Of a stretch of 64,000 bases of DNA, positions 30,643 through 39,859 are shown one piece after another. The DNA lies in the NCBI GenBank assembly GCA_905197905.1, contig CAJKAP010000004.1, positions 103,236 to 167,235 of the forward strand. Reading direction: 5' to 3'. Under the pieces are notes generated by a model. That model made no database searches and was not told the origin of the DNA. It saw nothing but the letters and a program-made list of their open reading frames with translations. The translations under genes were made by a program, and so were the position numbers. The stretch comes from an uncultured Sutterella sp. Its GTDB lineage: Bacteria; Pseudomonadota; Gammaproteobacteria; Burkholderiales; Burkholderiaceae_F. The stretch's first letter is position 1. Each line of letters begins with the position of its first letter.

Positions 30643-31470
30643 ATGCCTAAAGTATCCGTCCTCGTTCCGCTTTTTCACACCGAACCAGAGCACTTTCGTG
30701 CCATGGTGGATTCTGTGTTGGCGCAAACCTTCACGGACTTTGAGCTTTTGCTTTTAAACGATTCGCCAGGGGATTCCTCGCTTCGTGAGATGGTCTCACT
30801 CTACGATGACCCGCGCATTCGCTTTGAAGAAAATGAAAAGAATCTAGGGATTTCCGCGGCTCGCAATCGTTTGATCGACATGGCCCGTGGCGAATATCTT
30901 GCCATTCTGGACCACGACGATATCGCTTTTCCAGATCGCTTAGCGCGTGAAGTCGCTTACCTTGATGAGCATCCTGAAGTGGGCGTTGTCTCAGGCGCCA
31001 CCGTGGTGCTCCCTGGTGAAAAGATCGATCACTATCCAGAAGAGAACTTAGCGATTAAGCGCGCAATGATAACGGGTTGTCCCTTAGTGCACTCCGCCGC
31101 CATGATTCGACGCTCAGTGTTAGAAGCTAGTGGTATTCGCTATGAAGCGCTCTACTCACCCGCAGAAGACTATGTGCTCTGGATTCGTCTGATGGGCGTG
31201 ACGATGTTCCATAACTTCGCCGAGCCTCTCATCTACTACCGAAACCACACGCATAACACCACGCACTTGCAAGCTGAAGCGATGGAGGATGCCACTCTGA
31301 GAGCGCGCTCACTCCTAGCGCGCGAGTTCCCGCTCTTTGTACCAGGCAACGCGCAACGCCAGTGGATTTATCTCTTTGATCTGATTCCGCTCATCAAAGT
31401 GAAGATGCGAGGTGAGAAAAAGCTCTACTTTCTCTTTGGCGTGATTCCGCTCTGGAGCGTGAAGGCATGA
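30643..31470 (+). CDS. Glycosyltransferase family 2
   Basis: A 275-residue GT-A-fold glycosyltransferase. It begins with VSVLVPLFHTEPEHFRAMVDSVLAQTFTDFELLLLNDSPGD, has LGISAARNRLIDMARGEYLAILDHDDIAFPDRLARE (the metal-binding acidic motif is LDHDD) and WIRLMG later. It would transfer a sugar from a nucleotide donor onto a surface polysaccharide or lipid. It is not in an obvious polysaccharide cluster, so the acceptor is unknown. Confidence 0.9.
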   Translation: MPKVSVLVPLFHTEPEHFRAMVDSVLAQTFTDFELLLLNDSPGDSSLREMVSLYDDPRIRFEENEKNLGISAARNRLIDMARGEYLAILDHDDIAFPDRLAREVAYLDEHPEVGVVSGATVVLPGEKIDHYPEENLAIKRAMITGCPLVHSAAMIRRSVLEASGIRYEALYSPAEDYVLWIRLMGVTMFHNFAEPLIYYRNHTHNTTHLQAEAMEDATLRARSLLAREFPLFVPGNAQRQWIYLFDLIPLIKVKMRGEKKLYFLFGVIPLWSVKA

Positions 31471-31647
31471 TGCCAAAAGATCTCCTCACATGGTCTCCTT
31501 GCGAGGCCATTTCCTTATTTAAATGAGGGGTTTTTATTTAATCAAAAAACTTCACAAAGCGTCACTTTATTTAAGTGCTTAGATGTCCTTTAAAGTAGCG
31601 TTTATTTAACACTTTTAACATTTTCTATAACTGCTTTAGTCTTACAG

Positions 31648-32277
31648 TTAAATCTCACTATTTAAAATGAGCGAGACCGCTAAAATCCAAAGCAATATCG
31701 CCACAATCGCATCAAAGATGCGCCAAGCACTGGCGCGTCGGAAGACTGGTGTGAGTAGCTGCGCACCAAAGCCAAGCGCAAAAAACCACACTACGCTTGC
31801 TAGCATTGCGCCGAGCCCAAACCACCAGCGCTCATCGCCATACTGCGTGGAGAGGCTACCGAGCAACACCACTGTATCGAGATAGACATGTGGATTTAAG
31901 AAGGTAAAGGCAAGCGCCGTGAGGAAAACGCTCATCGCAGGCGTTTTGTCGCCCGTGGTTTCCACGAGCAGTCGATCACGTGCCCGAATCGCACGCCAGA
32001 CAGCGAGCCCACCGTAGTAAAGAAGGAAAAGCGCACCACCCCAAGTCGCAATCGCCAAAAGGCTCGGGTGACTCACAATGAAGCCACCTACACCTGCCAC
32101 ACCTGCGCTAATGCAGACGATGTCGCCCATGAGGCAGGTGAGCACCACAAGAAGAACGTGTTCGCGACGAAGGCCCTGGCGAAGTACAAAGGCGTTTTGT
32201 GCGCCAATGGCAAGAATGAGCCCAGCGCCCAACATGGCGCCCGCGGTCACCGCTTCCCAAGGTGTGCCTAAAAACAT
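31648..32277 (-). CDS. LysE/ArgO-type amino acid exporter
   Basis: A 209-residue inner-membrane protein with about six hydrophobic segments and the LysE-family opening GAMLGAGLILAIGAQNAFVLRQGLRREHVLLVVLTCLMGD. Later stretches LTALAFTFLNPHVYLDTVVLLGSL also fit. ArgO and LysE export arginine or lysine. It is a stand-alone gene; no LysG/ArgP-type regulator is adjacent. Confidence 0.92.
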   Translation of the reverse strand: MFLGTPWEAVTAGAMLGAGLILAIGAQNAFVLRQGLRREHVLLVVLTCLMGDIVCISAGVAGVGGFIVSHPSLLAIATWGGALFLLYYGGLAVWRAIRARDRLLVETTGDKTPAMSVFLTALAFTFLNPHVYLDTVVLLGSLSTQYGDERWWFGLGAMLASVVWFFALGFGAQLLTPVFRRASAWRIFDAIVAILLWILAVSLILNSEI

Positions 32278-32367
32278 GGTGGAATCCTTTTTAAGTCATT
32301 GACGTAGCAAAAGAAAGCCAGTTTAAAGAACAGCAGGCCGCTTTGCAAACGAAAGCGATAGGCACAA

Positions 32368-32404
32368 AAAATCCTGCCTACAGAGAAGTCACCGCGGACA
32401 GGAT
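32368..32404 (-). terminator. Terminator of the tandem-repeat protein gene
   Basis: On the minus strand ATCCTG and CAGGAT form the base of a hairpin followed by TTTTTT, just beyond the stop of the gene at 32429. Confidence 0.6.
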
Positions 32405-32428
32405 CGAGAGAAGCTAAGCGAACGGCCT

Positions 32429-33283
32429 TTATTTTTTAGAAGCGTTAATTTTGGCTTTCACCTCATCGCTTGTGAGAGGCTCTGTTTTCTCTAGCTCAAG
32501 GTGTGGCGCGAAGTAGGCCTTCAACTCTTTTTCTACGCTTCCCGTGAACTTAAAGGAAAGCTGCAGCTTGGCAGCGTGTCCCGACAAGGAGATCGTCAAG
32601 GAGCCTAACTTCACTTCGATAGCGCCATCTTTCAAGGTTGCGCTCGACATTTCAATCAGCGCAATCAACCACCTCGCCCAGCATTTGCCAACCTCTTTAA
32701 CGAGGCGCTGGGTTTCGGCCTCACTCAATGCACGCCCGTTCACCGCGTTTTCTTTCACGCGATTCATGAGACAGCGAAGCGCACTACTGCCTTTGGCGAA
32801 AATATCATCATCCATTTGTGCTTCGCATTCGTGCGAGGCCTTGCGAATGCACTCTTCTGAGAAACCTAGGCGCGCGCGGAACTCTTTCACATCCGCTTTT
32901 TGATCTTCAGAGACGACCAAGGTGCAAAGACTGAAGGCCTTTTTGATAGCAGCATCAGTCTGACGAGTCGAGCTGAGCTTAAGGCTCGTGCCTTTCGCAG
33001 TGCGTTTCACCTCTAAACGCATCGGACCTATTTCCACCGTGAGGGCGTTTTTCTTTACCGTGTATGGGGATAAGCGAGCTAGCCCCACAAAAAAGTGGGC
33101 CATCTTTTTGCCATGACGATCAAGAATGTCTTTAATCTCCTCGCTATCTTTTACAGAACAGCTGTCTTCGTCATGAATATAAGAGTGACGCATAATCAAA
33201 TTAGCACTCTTTAAAAATGTAGTCGACATTGAATCAAAATGATTAGCGAAATCCATATCGCCTGTGTCTGTCATATTTGACAC
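32429..33283 (-). CDS. Unknown protein made of two tandem repeats
   Basis: A 284-residue soluble protein without signal peptide or membrane segment; no family recognised. It is an internal duplication with a constant offset of 141 residues and no gaps across about 60 residues. GKKMAHFFVGLARLSPYTVK (58-77) aligns with GKCWARWLIALIEMSSATLK (199-218), ALTVEIG with AIEVKLG, and DAAIKKAF with EKELKAYF. A weaker match extends upstream (about 20-57 with 161-198). Each unit looks like helices followed by a small beta segment. It lies just left of the tra operon, transcribed away from it, so it may belong to that element. Confidence 0.75.
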   Translation of the reverse strand: MSNMTDTGDMDFANHFDSMSTTFLKSANLIMRHSYIHDEDSCSVKDSEEIKDILDRHGKKMAHFFVGLARLSPYTVKKNALTVEIGPMRLEVKRTAKGTSLKLSSTRQTDAAIKKAFSLCTLVVSEDQKADVKEFRARLGFSEECIRKASHECEAQMDDDIFAKGSSALRCLMNRVKENAVNGRALSEAETQRLVKEVGKCWARWLIALIEMSSATLKDGAIEVKLGSLTISLSGHAAKLQLSFKFTGSVEKELKAYFAPHLELEKTEPLTSDEVKAKINASKK

Positions 33284-33992
33284 GATGAATAATCCTTTAT
33301 TCGGAATTAAGAATAGAAAATAGGAATAAATGAATATCTCTCAATAAAATTTATTTCTATCAGTGATACGCCTGGCCCTCAATGTGGTCTGACAGGGAAC
33401 AAATTATCCTCCTATTGTTTCAATTTAGCAAGTCTATTTTTGCTCCTCAGATCTCTTTTTTTCTCAAAAACCGAACTTCCTAGGGAAAACCCCTATAAAA
33501 CTTAGAAATCTTCAGACTGATTATTTTCACTAGATTTTTAGCCTTTCTAAGAAAGATATACTTTCTTTAGGTTCTTTTTTATGCGCTCATAATGAACATG
33601 CGCGCGTACTCCTCATCGATAGCTTGCGCAATACCATATTTTTGGTATTTTGGTGAAATCTCAGCTCATCTGATAGCAAATCTCATTTCTTTTTTCCTCT
33701 CCCATTTGGGATAGGTTTCCAAAATTTTCGAGAAATTTCGAACTTTTTCGACAGACTTCTGACCTAAATCAAATGTTCGTAGAATGATTTTTTCACCTTA
33801 CGGTATGTCAATTTTTCCAAAAATTGACGAACCGTATCCCTAATTTTAAAAAATGTGAGGAGATTTTCGCTCGCTCGAAAAAGTGCTAGCCTTCTTGTCG
33901 CCCCGAATTCGGCCTTGACTCGCTCCACCGAGAAGAGCCCTTAGCCGATTTCTGTGCATTTTTTTTAAACCCTCCCTCTTTAGGAGATTTTT
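33284..33992. other. 709-bp AT-rich control region of the tra operon
   Basis: The largest gene-free stretch. A terminator-like hairpin with plus-strand T-run lies at 33547-33577 (CTAAGAAAG/CTTTCTTTAG). The tra promoter and its inverted repeat are at 33799-33852. TTTCGA words recur around 33726-33750. It could host an origin of transfer, but no known nic site is recognisable. Confidence 0.45.
33799..33852 (+). promoter_or_regulatory. Possible tra operon promoter with overlapping inverted repeat
   Basis: GTCAATTTTT and AAAAATTGAC, bracketed by TACGG and CCGTA, form an inverted repeat at 33799-33836. The right arm contains TTGACG (33824-33829), which with TAAAAA at 33847-33852 gives a 17-base-spaced promoter. 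A repressor bound to the repeat would hide the -35. An alternative is a hairpin in a longer leader. Confidence 0.4.
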
Positions 33993-34307
33993 GTGAAAAA
34001 ACTGAAAAGCCTTCAAGGCATGAAACGCGCTTTCTCTCGCGTGAACGTCGCACTCGGGATGTTCATGCTTAGTTCTGTTGCTATGGCAGCTGATACGCAT
34101 GGTTCGGATTTCGACTCGCTTCATAACCAGCTTTTAGGCTGGATTGAAGGGAGTCTAGGCAAGAGCATTGCGCTCATTTTCTTGCTGATTGGCTTAGGCG
34201 TAGGCGCTATGCGCGGTTCGATTCTTGGTGCAGTGACCTGCATTGCGGCAGCCCTCTCTCTCGCGATTGCACCGGGTATTGTGGATTCCATTTTCGTGGG
34301 GTCCTAA
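33993..34307 (+). CDS. traA: F-type conjugative pilin, TraA-like
   Basis: A 104-residue prepilin: N-terminal leader with a hydrophobic segment ending in SVAMAADTHG, then two hydrophobic helices (IALIFLLIGLGVGAM and ILGAVTCIAAALSLAIA) separated by a short basic turn. Mature product is about 70 residues, typical of F pilin/VirB2-type subunits that form the conjugative pilus. The start is GTG with TAGGAG upstream. It is the first gene of the operon, directly before traL. Confidence 0.8.
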   Translation: MKKLKSLQGMKRAFSRVNVALGMFMLSSVAMAADTHGSDFDSLHNQLLGWIEGSLGKSIALIFLLIGLGVGAMRGSILGAVTCIAAALSLAIAPGIVDSIFVGS

Positions 34308-34354
34308 CTTAAGTCGCCTAGAAGCCTAGCACATATTTGATGAAGAGAAAAGCC

Positions 34355-34633
34355 ATGGCATTGAGTAACGTTCCAGTTCCTGAAGGTTTAGACGATCCAC
34401 CGCATCTCCTTTTTTGGTCATTCGACACCGTCTCGATTTTTTCAATCTTCACGATTATCGGAGCGCTCTTTGACCATCCTCTCATCGGCGCTATTGCGGG
34501 GGTCGTAGCGGGCGCGCTTTTTGAGCGCTACGTCAAACACCTCTCAACGCTTGTGTGCTGGGCTCATTGGACTTTTGGGGTTGCGCCATTTCGGCGTATC
34601 CCCGCCTCGCATAAACGCTTTTTCATTGGCTAA
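34355..34633 (+). CDS. traL: TraL, pilus assembly inner-membrane protein
   Basis: A 92-residue protein resembling F-type TraL: a short N-terminus VPVPEGLDDPPHLLFWSFDTV followed by two adjacent hydrophobic segments and a basic C-terminus (HLSTLVCW...FRRIPASHKRFFIG). It is required for pilus assembly in F. An ATG 15 bases upstream is possible, but 34355 gives the standard N-terminus. Confidence 0.85.
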   Translation: MALSNVPVPEGLDDPPHLLFWSFDTVSIFSIFTIIGALFDHPLIGAIAGVVAGALFERYVKHLSTLVCWAHWTFGVAPFRRIPASHKRFFIG

Positions 34634-34705
34634 ATAGTGGCCACTTGCTCTTCATGAAAAAGAGCATTTTAAGTGATTTTTCACGTATCTCTCTTAGGAC
34701 ACACG

Positions 34706-35422
34706 ATGAGCATCGATACTCGTCTCGCGACACCTAATAACTCTCAGGAAACGCCTGCTGCAAAAGAAAATGCCGCAGATGTCGCCTTCCCTAACTCTCC
34801 TCGCCCGAGCGTTATCTCGCTCACGCAAGCGGGTCTGGCACGCTTAGGCGTACGTAACGCCTTAATGGCCACAGTGGCGCTTTCGCTTCTCACTAACGTG
34901 CTCCTTGCGATGACGCTTCTCACGCATCGCCCTAGCTCTCGCACAATTATTGTGCCTCCTACCGTGTTAGATGAAAAAGAAGCGTGGCGCTTCACGGAAG
35001 CGGGCCCTTCTGCGAATTACCTCTCTCGCTGGTCTGTCTCGCTACTACATGCCTTAACGACAGTGACGCCCGCCACGATTGATCATCAGCGCGAGATTGT
35101 CCTCTCACACACGGCACCCGAATTTTTTGCCACGCTGGAAACCTCACTTGTGACGGAAGCAGATCATCTGAAAAAAGATCGCCTCTCGACAGTCTTCACC
35201 CCGCTTCGCCTCAACGTTAACGAAAAAGCGCTCACGGTTTCTGCAGACGGGGAGTTTCTTCTCCTGATGGGCGATACGGTCACCAAGCGCGAAATGAAGC
35301 GCTTCACGCTTACCTATCGCTACTTGGGTGGGCTCCTTCTTCTCTCAGGAGCCGATGCCAGGGCGCTCACTGAAGCGGAAAAGCGAAGTTTAATTTTGCA
35401 AAACGCTTCGCCTGGCAAATAA
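34706..35422 (+). CDS. traE: TraE, inner-membrane scaffold protein (VirB8-like)
   Basis: A 238-residue protein with a single membrane segment near residues 55-75 (ALMATVALSLLTNVLLAMTLL) and a periplasmic domain of TraE/VirB8 type, including SANYLSRWSVSLLHALTTVTPATI and TLTYRYLGGLLLL. The N-terminal cytoplasmic arm is longer than in F TraE. GGAC precedes the ATG at 34706. Confidence 0.87.
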   Translation: MSIDTRLATPNNSQETPAAKENAADVAFPNSPRPSVISLTQAGLARLGVRNALMATVALSLLTNVLLAMTLLTHRPSSRTIIVPPTVLDEKEAWRFTEAGPSANYLSRWSVSLLHALTTVTPATIDHQREIVLSHTAPEFFATLETSLVTEADHLKKDRLSTVFTPLRLNVNEKALTVSADGEFLLLMGDTVTKREMKRFTLTYRYLGGLLLLSGADARALTEAEKRSLILQNASPGK

Positions 35423-35715
35423 CGCCCTTTGGCTTTTGAGTCTTTGTGGCTCGTGGCGGTTTCTTTCTCTGGGGTTTAAAGCGCGAGAGGTGATTTCCTT
35501 CTTTTTCTTTTCGTAGTGCGATTGGCTAGGAAAATTGAGAGTTTTTTTGTGTGGCAAGACACCTTTTTCTTGACGCACTTTGATTAACCAAGCGCTACGC
35601 GAAGAAAGAGCCTCTTTCCTCCCTTTTTCCCTTTTTTGAGAGAAACCACCACGGTCCACGGACCCACCCACCTTTCAGACCGCTTTCTTTTTTCCTTTTC
35701 TGGAGACCAACTTTC

Positions 35716-36690
35716 ATGTTCTCTCAGCTTTTTGGGGCTCGCTCTTTCGCAGTGAGCCTGAGGGCGAGTGCGCTCTCAATTTTTGCCGTCTCGCTTTTGC
35801 CTACCGCGTCTTTTGCGCTGGATAGCGCTGCCCAACCCTTAGTCTCTGATGAAGAAGAGGCGCTTGAAGCCGAAACCGCAACCGAAGTCGAAGCGACCCC
35901 TGCAGACGTAGCCCCCGCCTCTTTCGCTCCCAGTGAGTGGCAGGTGGCCCGTCAAACACCCAGTCAGGTGCCAAGTCAAATCACTCATCAGCGCCCACAG
36001 AGTAGCGCTTCTCAGTACCGCGTGCGCTCAAACGCAGGCATTAAGGCCACTGTTCCCACGGGCAAAACCACCATGGTGAGCGCGGTGGGGGAGCGTCTTG
36101 TCTCGGCAATTTTTGATAACCGCGAGGTGGAAGTGCAAGCGCAGTCGAATTCTGGTCGACTTTTTGTCTTGCCACTCATCGAAGGGAGCGTCAATGTTTT
36201 TGTGACGACGGAGTCTGGCGAGACGGTCTCACTTGAACTTCTCTCAGAAGAAAATGCCCCGCTCAAAAACATCGTCTTAGAGCGTAAAGGGACTGTTGAT
36301 GAACGCTTCACGCCCGAAGCCCCCATGCGTCGCCTGCCCGCGCGTGTTCTGAGTTCAGGAGACTATGTAGGTAGCCTCAAGGCCGAACTCTTAGCGCTCG
36401 TGACGCGCGACCCTAATGTGGTGGAAGTGTTAGAGGAAGCGCCCTCTCCTGAAGTGAAAAGTCTTTTGGAAAAACTTCGCACCTCTTCTCCTCTAAAACC
36501 TCAGCACGTCACGCTCTTAGGAAACGAAGCCTTTACTGGCACGGTAGTCACCTGCCGACACGGGGGCTTAAAGCCCATCGTGATTGATCCGCAAACCTGG
36601 ACGCGCGGCATGATCGAAGCGAGCGCGGTAAGTGCGCAGTACATCAAGCCGGGTGAAGTGGTGGAGCTCTACTTTCTCGAGCGCCATTAA
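35716..36690 (+). CDS. traK: TraK, outer-membrane core complex protein (VirB9-like)
   Basis: A 324-residue protein with a signal peptide (SLRASALSIFAVSLLPTASFA) and an acidic spacer before the TraK domain. Beta-rich stretches such as RLFVLPLIEGSVNVFVTTESGETVSLELL and the C-terminal YIKPGEVVELYFLER match TraK/VirB9 proteins that form the periplasmic core ring with TraB and TraV. About 290 bp without a gene precede it, with nothing notable. Confidence 0.85.
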   Translation: MFSQLFGARSFAVSLRASALSIFAVSLLPTASFALDSAAQPLVSDEEEALEAETATEVEATPADVAPASFAPSEWQVARQTPSQVPSQITHQRPQSSASQYRVRSNAGIKATVPTGKTTMVSAVGERLVSAIFDNREVEVQAQSNSGRLFVLPLIEGSVNVFVTTESGETVSLELLSEENAPLKNIVLERKGTVDERFTPEAPMRRLPARVLSSGDYVGSLKAELLALVTRDPNVVEVLEEAPSPEVKSLLEKLRTSSPLKPQHVTLLGNEAFTGTVVTCRHGGLKPIVIDPQTWTRGMIEASAVSAQYIKPGEVVELYFLERH

Positions 36691-36749
36691 GGCTCGCGCC
36701 CTCGCTTTTTTCGCTTCTTTCCAGATTTCTTTTTTCCTTTGAGACGACG

Positions 36750-38279
36750 ATGAAAATTCCTTTTCTCTCCTCGCTTTTCGCCAACCCCAATGAGAAAGCG
36801 CCCGCACCCGATGCGCGTCCCTTTCGCCGTTGGCAAATCGCGCTCTTAATTGGCTCCACGGGCACGGTCTTTGCCTTTGCCTGGTTTGCTATGAGTGCTC
36901 GCAAAGATACCGAGCCCGTGCAAAAGCCCAGTGAAGTCAAGCACTTCTCACTCACCGCCAACACCGAGCGCGATAGCTTTTATACGCGGTTTGATGCGCG
37001 CGTGAGTTCGCTCAACAGCCAACTAGAGGCGCTTAACACGACGGTGAAAAAGCAGCAAGCAGAGCGCGATGCTCTCACTTCGCAAATTAACCGTTTGTCT
37101 GATGCGCTAAACACCCTGACGCAAAAGGCAGAAAGTGACGCTAGCGCTCGAGAGAAATGGGAAAAAACGATGGAAACGCGCTTTACGCTCACAGGGGAAG
37201 AAAGCGCGTCCTCTCTAGGCGAGGCTCAAAAGAGCGAAGCGCGCACTGAATTGCGAAACCGTTTGGGCGTTGAGAAAGAAGGCTACCAGGGAGAGGACTA
37301 TCGCTATAGCGAGCGCGGCGGCTATGTGAGTCCTGCGGCAACGCTTAGCTCAGGGAGCGCCAATGCCTCGAGCGCTGCACTCTTAACAAACGAGAGCGAA
37401 GTGCGTAGCGCTCGCCACTTAACCGAATTGCGCCTCACCGATGCGCCAGCTCCCGCGCGAGAGCGTCGTGCGAGAAGTCAAAGTGCGAACTCGCCGGTGT
37501 CTTATAGCGCCAATGGGCAACGTCAACCCAGAACCCCTGCCTTTGGGCCCACGCCTTATTTACTCCCTGATACGCCCCTAGCGCTTAACCGCGCAATGGG
37601 CGTTCAAGGCTATATCGCGGCGGGGAGCTTTGCCCCAGCCACACTCCTCACGGGCGCCTATGTCATGACGGGGGCGAGTGCAAGCAATATGCCCATTCCG
37701 GTGCTCCTGCGCTTAGTTAACACCGCCATTCTTCCGAACGAATTTCAAGCAGAAGTGAAAGGCTGCTTTGTCACAGGGGCTGCGACGGGGGATTTGTCGA
37801 GCGAGCGCATTCTCGTGAGACTTGATCGTCTCGCGTGCACGCGAGAAGACGGCAGTCAACTTGACGTGAGCGTCAAGGGTTACGTCGTCGGCGAAGACGG
37901 CAAAGTCGGAGTGCGAGGAAAGCTCATCACGCGCTCAGGGCAAGCGATTGCTGCAGCGATTTCTATGGGGCTTCTCTCTGGCGTAGGAAACGCCATTACG
38001 TTAACGAGCGAAAGCACGACGACCTCCTCACTTGGCTTTCAAACCACCGAAGTGCGCGATGCCTGGCGTCATGGTTTAGGAAAGGGCTTAAGTGGCGCGA
38101 TGGATCGCATTGTCGACTACTACCTCAAGATTGCCGATCAAATTTTCCCAGTGCTCGAATGCGCAAGCGGCCGTCAAGTGGAAGTCGTCTTTGCGCAGGG
38201 CGTCCTTCTCTCAGACCCTGAGGCGACGGCGGTAAATACCCACGCTGCTCCCCATGCAAAGAGCACTCCTGAGCGCTAA
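36750..38279 (+). CDS. traB: TraB, core channel protein (VirB10-like)
   Basis: A 509-residue VirB10-type protein spanning both membranes. There is one membrane segment near residues 28-48 (WQIALLIGSTGTVFAFAWFAM), a coiled coil (about 85-125), a Ser/Ala-rich spacer and the C-terminal barrel domain with GSFAPATLLTGAYVMTGASASNMPIPVLLRL and RSGQAIAAAISMGLLSGVG. It links the inner-membrane ATPases to the outer-membrane pore. Confidence 0.92.
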   Translation: MKIPFLSSLFANPNEKAPAPDARPFRRWQIALLIGSTGTVFAFAWFAMSARKDTEPVQKPSEVKHFSLTANTERDSFYTRFDARVSSLNSQLEALNTTVKKQQAERDALTSQINRLSDALNTLTQKAESDASAREKWEKTMETRFTLTGEESASSLGEAQKSEARTELRNRLGVEKEGYQGEDYRYSERGGYVSPAATLSSGSANASSAALLTNESEVRSARHLTELRLTDAPAPARERRARSQSANSPVSYSANGQRQPRTPAFGPTPYLLPDTPLALNRAMGVQGYIAAGSFAPATLLTGAYVMTGASASNMPIPVLLRLVNTAILPNEFQAEVKGCFVTGAATGDLSSERILVRLDRLACTREDGSQLDVSVKGYVVGEDGKVGVRGKLITRSGQAIAAAISMGLLSGVGNAITLTSESTTTSSLGFQTTEVRDAWRHGLGKGLSGAMDRIVDYYLKIADQIFPVLECASGRQVEVVFAQGVLLSDPEATAVNTHAAPHAKSTPER

Positions 38280-38340
38280 ACCGCTTGACGCTTTCTCGGG
38301 GATTCCCATTGATTTTTTAGATTTTTCGTAAGTAGACACC

Positions 38341-39261
38341 ATGACTAAACTCACGATTTTTGAGCGCGCCGCGCTCCTCTCCTCTCTCTCAATGCTCTTT
38401 ACGGGTTGCACCTCACTCACGGGGCTCGATGCAGGAAGCACCTTTTCTTGTAACGTTCCTGACGGGATTCCTTGCCAGAATGTGGAGTCAGCCTACCGTG
38501 GGAGCCTTAGTGATAGCGCCGCGCTTCGCCGTTTCCCGCGAACAGAAGTCGAAGGAAAGAAAGCGCAACGCACCATCGAGGATTGCCCCGAGTGTGGGAG
38601 TGAGACCCGCAAGGCTTCTCCCTCAGACTATCAGCGTGTTGCATTGAACGCATCTGAGGGGAATCCAGCTCCAGCGCCTCTCACTACGTCTTCCACCCGT
38701 GAAGAAGAGCGCTGGGGAGGCTCTCGTGAAGTCTTTTACACACCTGATGGCGACTCCCTTTTGACGCTCCCGCGCCGAGTGCCGGAGCGCGTCTTAACGC
38801 TTTTTGTCGCCCCCTGGACCGATCGCGATGGAGACCTCCATGAAGGCGAAGTTCTCTACGTCACCGTTTCTCGCTCTCATTGGGCAGAAGGGGGACGTCG
38901 CGCCTATTACGCACAAAAGAAAAGTATTCGCCATGTGGGGGAATTAACACGCACGCCTGTGGCGCGTCTTCGTGCTGAAACGCCAGTAACAGCGCCAAGC
39001 AAAGCACCTGTGGCTCACCCCATGAGTGAACCCATCACGCGTCCCGTGCCCACTCCCCAAAAATCCGCCCCACTTTGGGTGGAGGACTCGGGAGAAGAAA
39101 ACGTGATTCGTGATGGCGATGGCCATCCCGTGCTTAACGGGGACCGTCAGCCCCTGCGCCAAATGAGCCCAGTTGAAGCCGTTTCGGCTGCGCAAAACGC
39201 GCGCACAGCCATTCACAATGCGTTTGCCGCACGTGACAACGTTGAGGAGTCTCTCCGATGA
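38341..39261 (+). CDS. traV: TraV, outer-membrane core lipoprotein (VirB7-like)
   Basis: A 306-residue lipoprotein with a lipobox LFTGC (Cys23) and the TraV signature just after it: TSLTGLDAGSTFSCNVPDGIPCQNVESAY. At 306 residues it is longer than F TraV (about 170); the extra C-terminal half is Pro/Thr-rich and low in structure. Its stop overlaps the traC start (ATGA). Confidence 0.85.
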   Translation: MTKLTIFERAALLSSLSMLFTGCTSLTGLDAGSTFSCNVPDGIPCQNVESAYRGSLSDSAALRRFPRTEVEGKKAQRTIEDCPECGSETRKASPSDYQRVALNASEGNPAPAPLTTSSTREEERWGGSREVFYTPDGDSLLTLPRRVPERVLTLFVAPWTDRDGDLHEGEVLYVTVSRSHWAEGGRRAYYAQKKSIRHVGELTRTPVARLRAETPVTAPSKAPVAHPMSEPITRPVPTPQKSAPLWVEDSGEENVIRDGDGHPVLNGDRQPLRQMSPVEAVSAAQNARTAIHNAFAARDNVEESLR

Positions 39262-39851
39262 GCGCCCCAGGACCCCACAATCCTCTTAAGCGCACGGCGC
39301 TCTGGGCGCGTCTCAAAGCGAGCTGGGCGACGCTTACCGAAAAAACGGGCGAGCTGAAGTCGAACCTTCATGTGGCAGCGGGCTACCCTGGTTTTGCACA
39401 TGGTGAGGTGGCGCACTTTGATCGCTTTGCGGCCTGTCTACCCTTTGATGCGATTGATGAAGAAGGCTTGGCTGTCCTCTCAGGGCTCAAACCGGAAGCG
39501 CCCGAGGGCTTAGGCTTTGTGATTGAATTGACGCCTCAGACGGGCGCTAACGATGTGCTTCAAAATGAATTAATTGGTCTCACGGCAAACTGCCCTGTGG
39601 GAAGCGTCGTGACGATCACAACATACGCCTCCCCTATGGTCGAAGGCCTTCTTGAATGGATGGACCCGACGCCAGAAGACTTAACGGCAATGATGGCCGA
39701 TACGCCAGTCAAGGCCGTCTCTTCTCAGACCGCACGTATGCTTTTGGGGGTTAATGCTGGACTCAAAGGTCACCTTTTACGTTTAGCAAACCCTAAGCCC
39801 GGGAAAGAAGGCGAATCAGACCTCTTGGTGCGCCAACCACGAAACCGTTAA
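39258..39851 (+). CDS. traC: TraC, N-terminal fragment (frame-disrupted)
   Basis: A 197-residue product equal to the N-terminal domain of F-type TraC (AHFDRFAACLPFDAIDEEGLAVLSGLKPEAPEGLGFVIELTPQTGAND). It ends at TAA in 39849-39851, and the rest of TraC continues in another frame. A one-base deletion near 39790-39850 would explain the break. The start overlaps the traV stop. Alternatively the two parts are made as separate chains. Confidence 0.8.
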   Translation: MSAPGPHNPLKRTALWARLKASWATLTEKTGELKSNLHVAAGYPGFAHGEVAHFDRFAACLPFDAIDEEGLAVLSGLKPEAPEGLGFVIELTPQTGANDVLQNELIGLTANCPVGSVVTITTYASPMVEGLLEWMDPTPEDLTAMMADTPVKAVSSQTARMLLGVNAGLKGHLLRLANPKPGKEGESDLLVRQPRNR

Positions 39852-39859
39852 ACCCGGAA

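Noticed and set aside
39790..39855. Programmed -1 frameshift in traC
   Set aside because: No in-phase slippery heptamer; GGGAAAG occurs but in the wrong reading phase.
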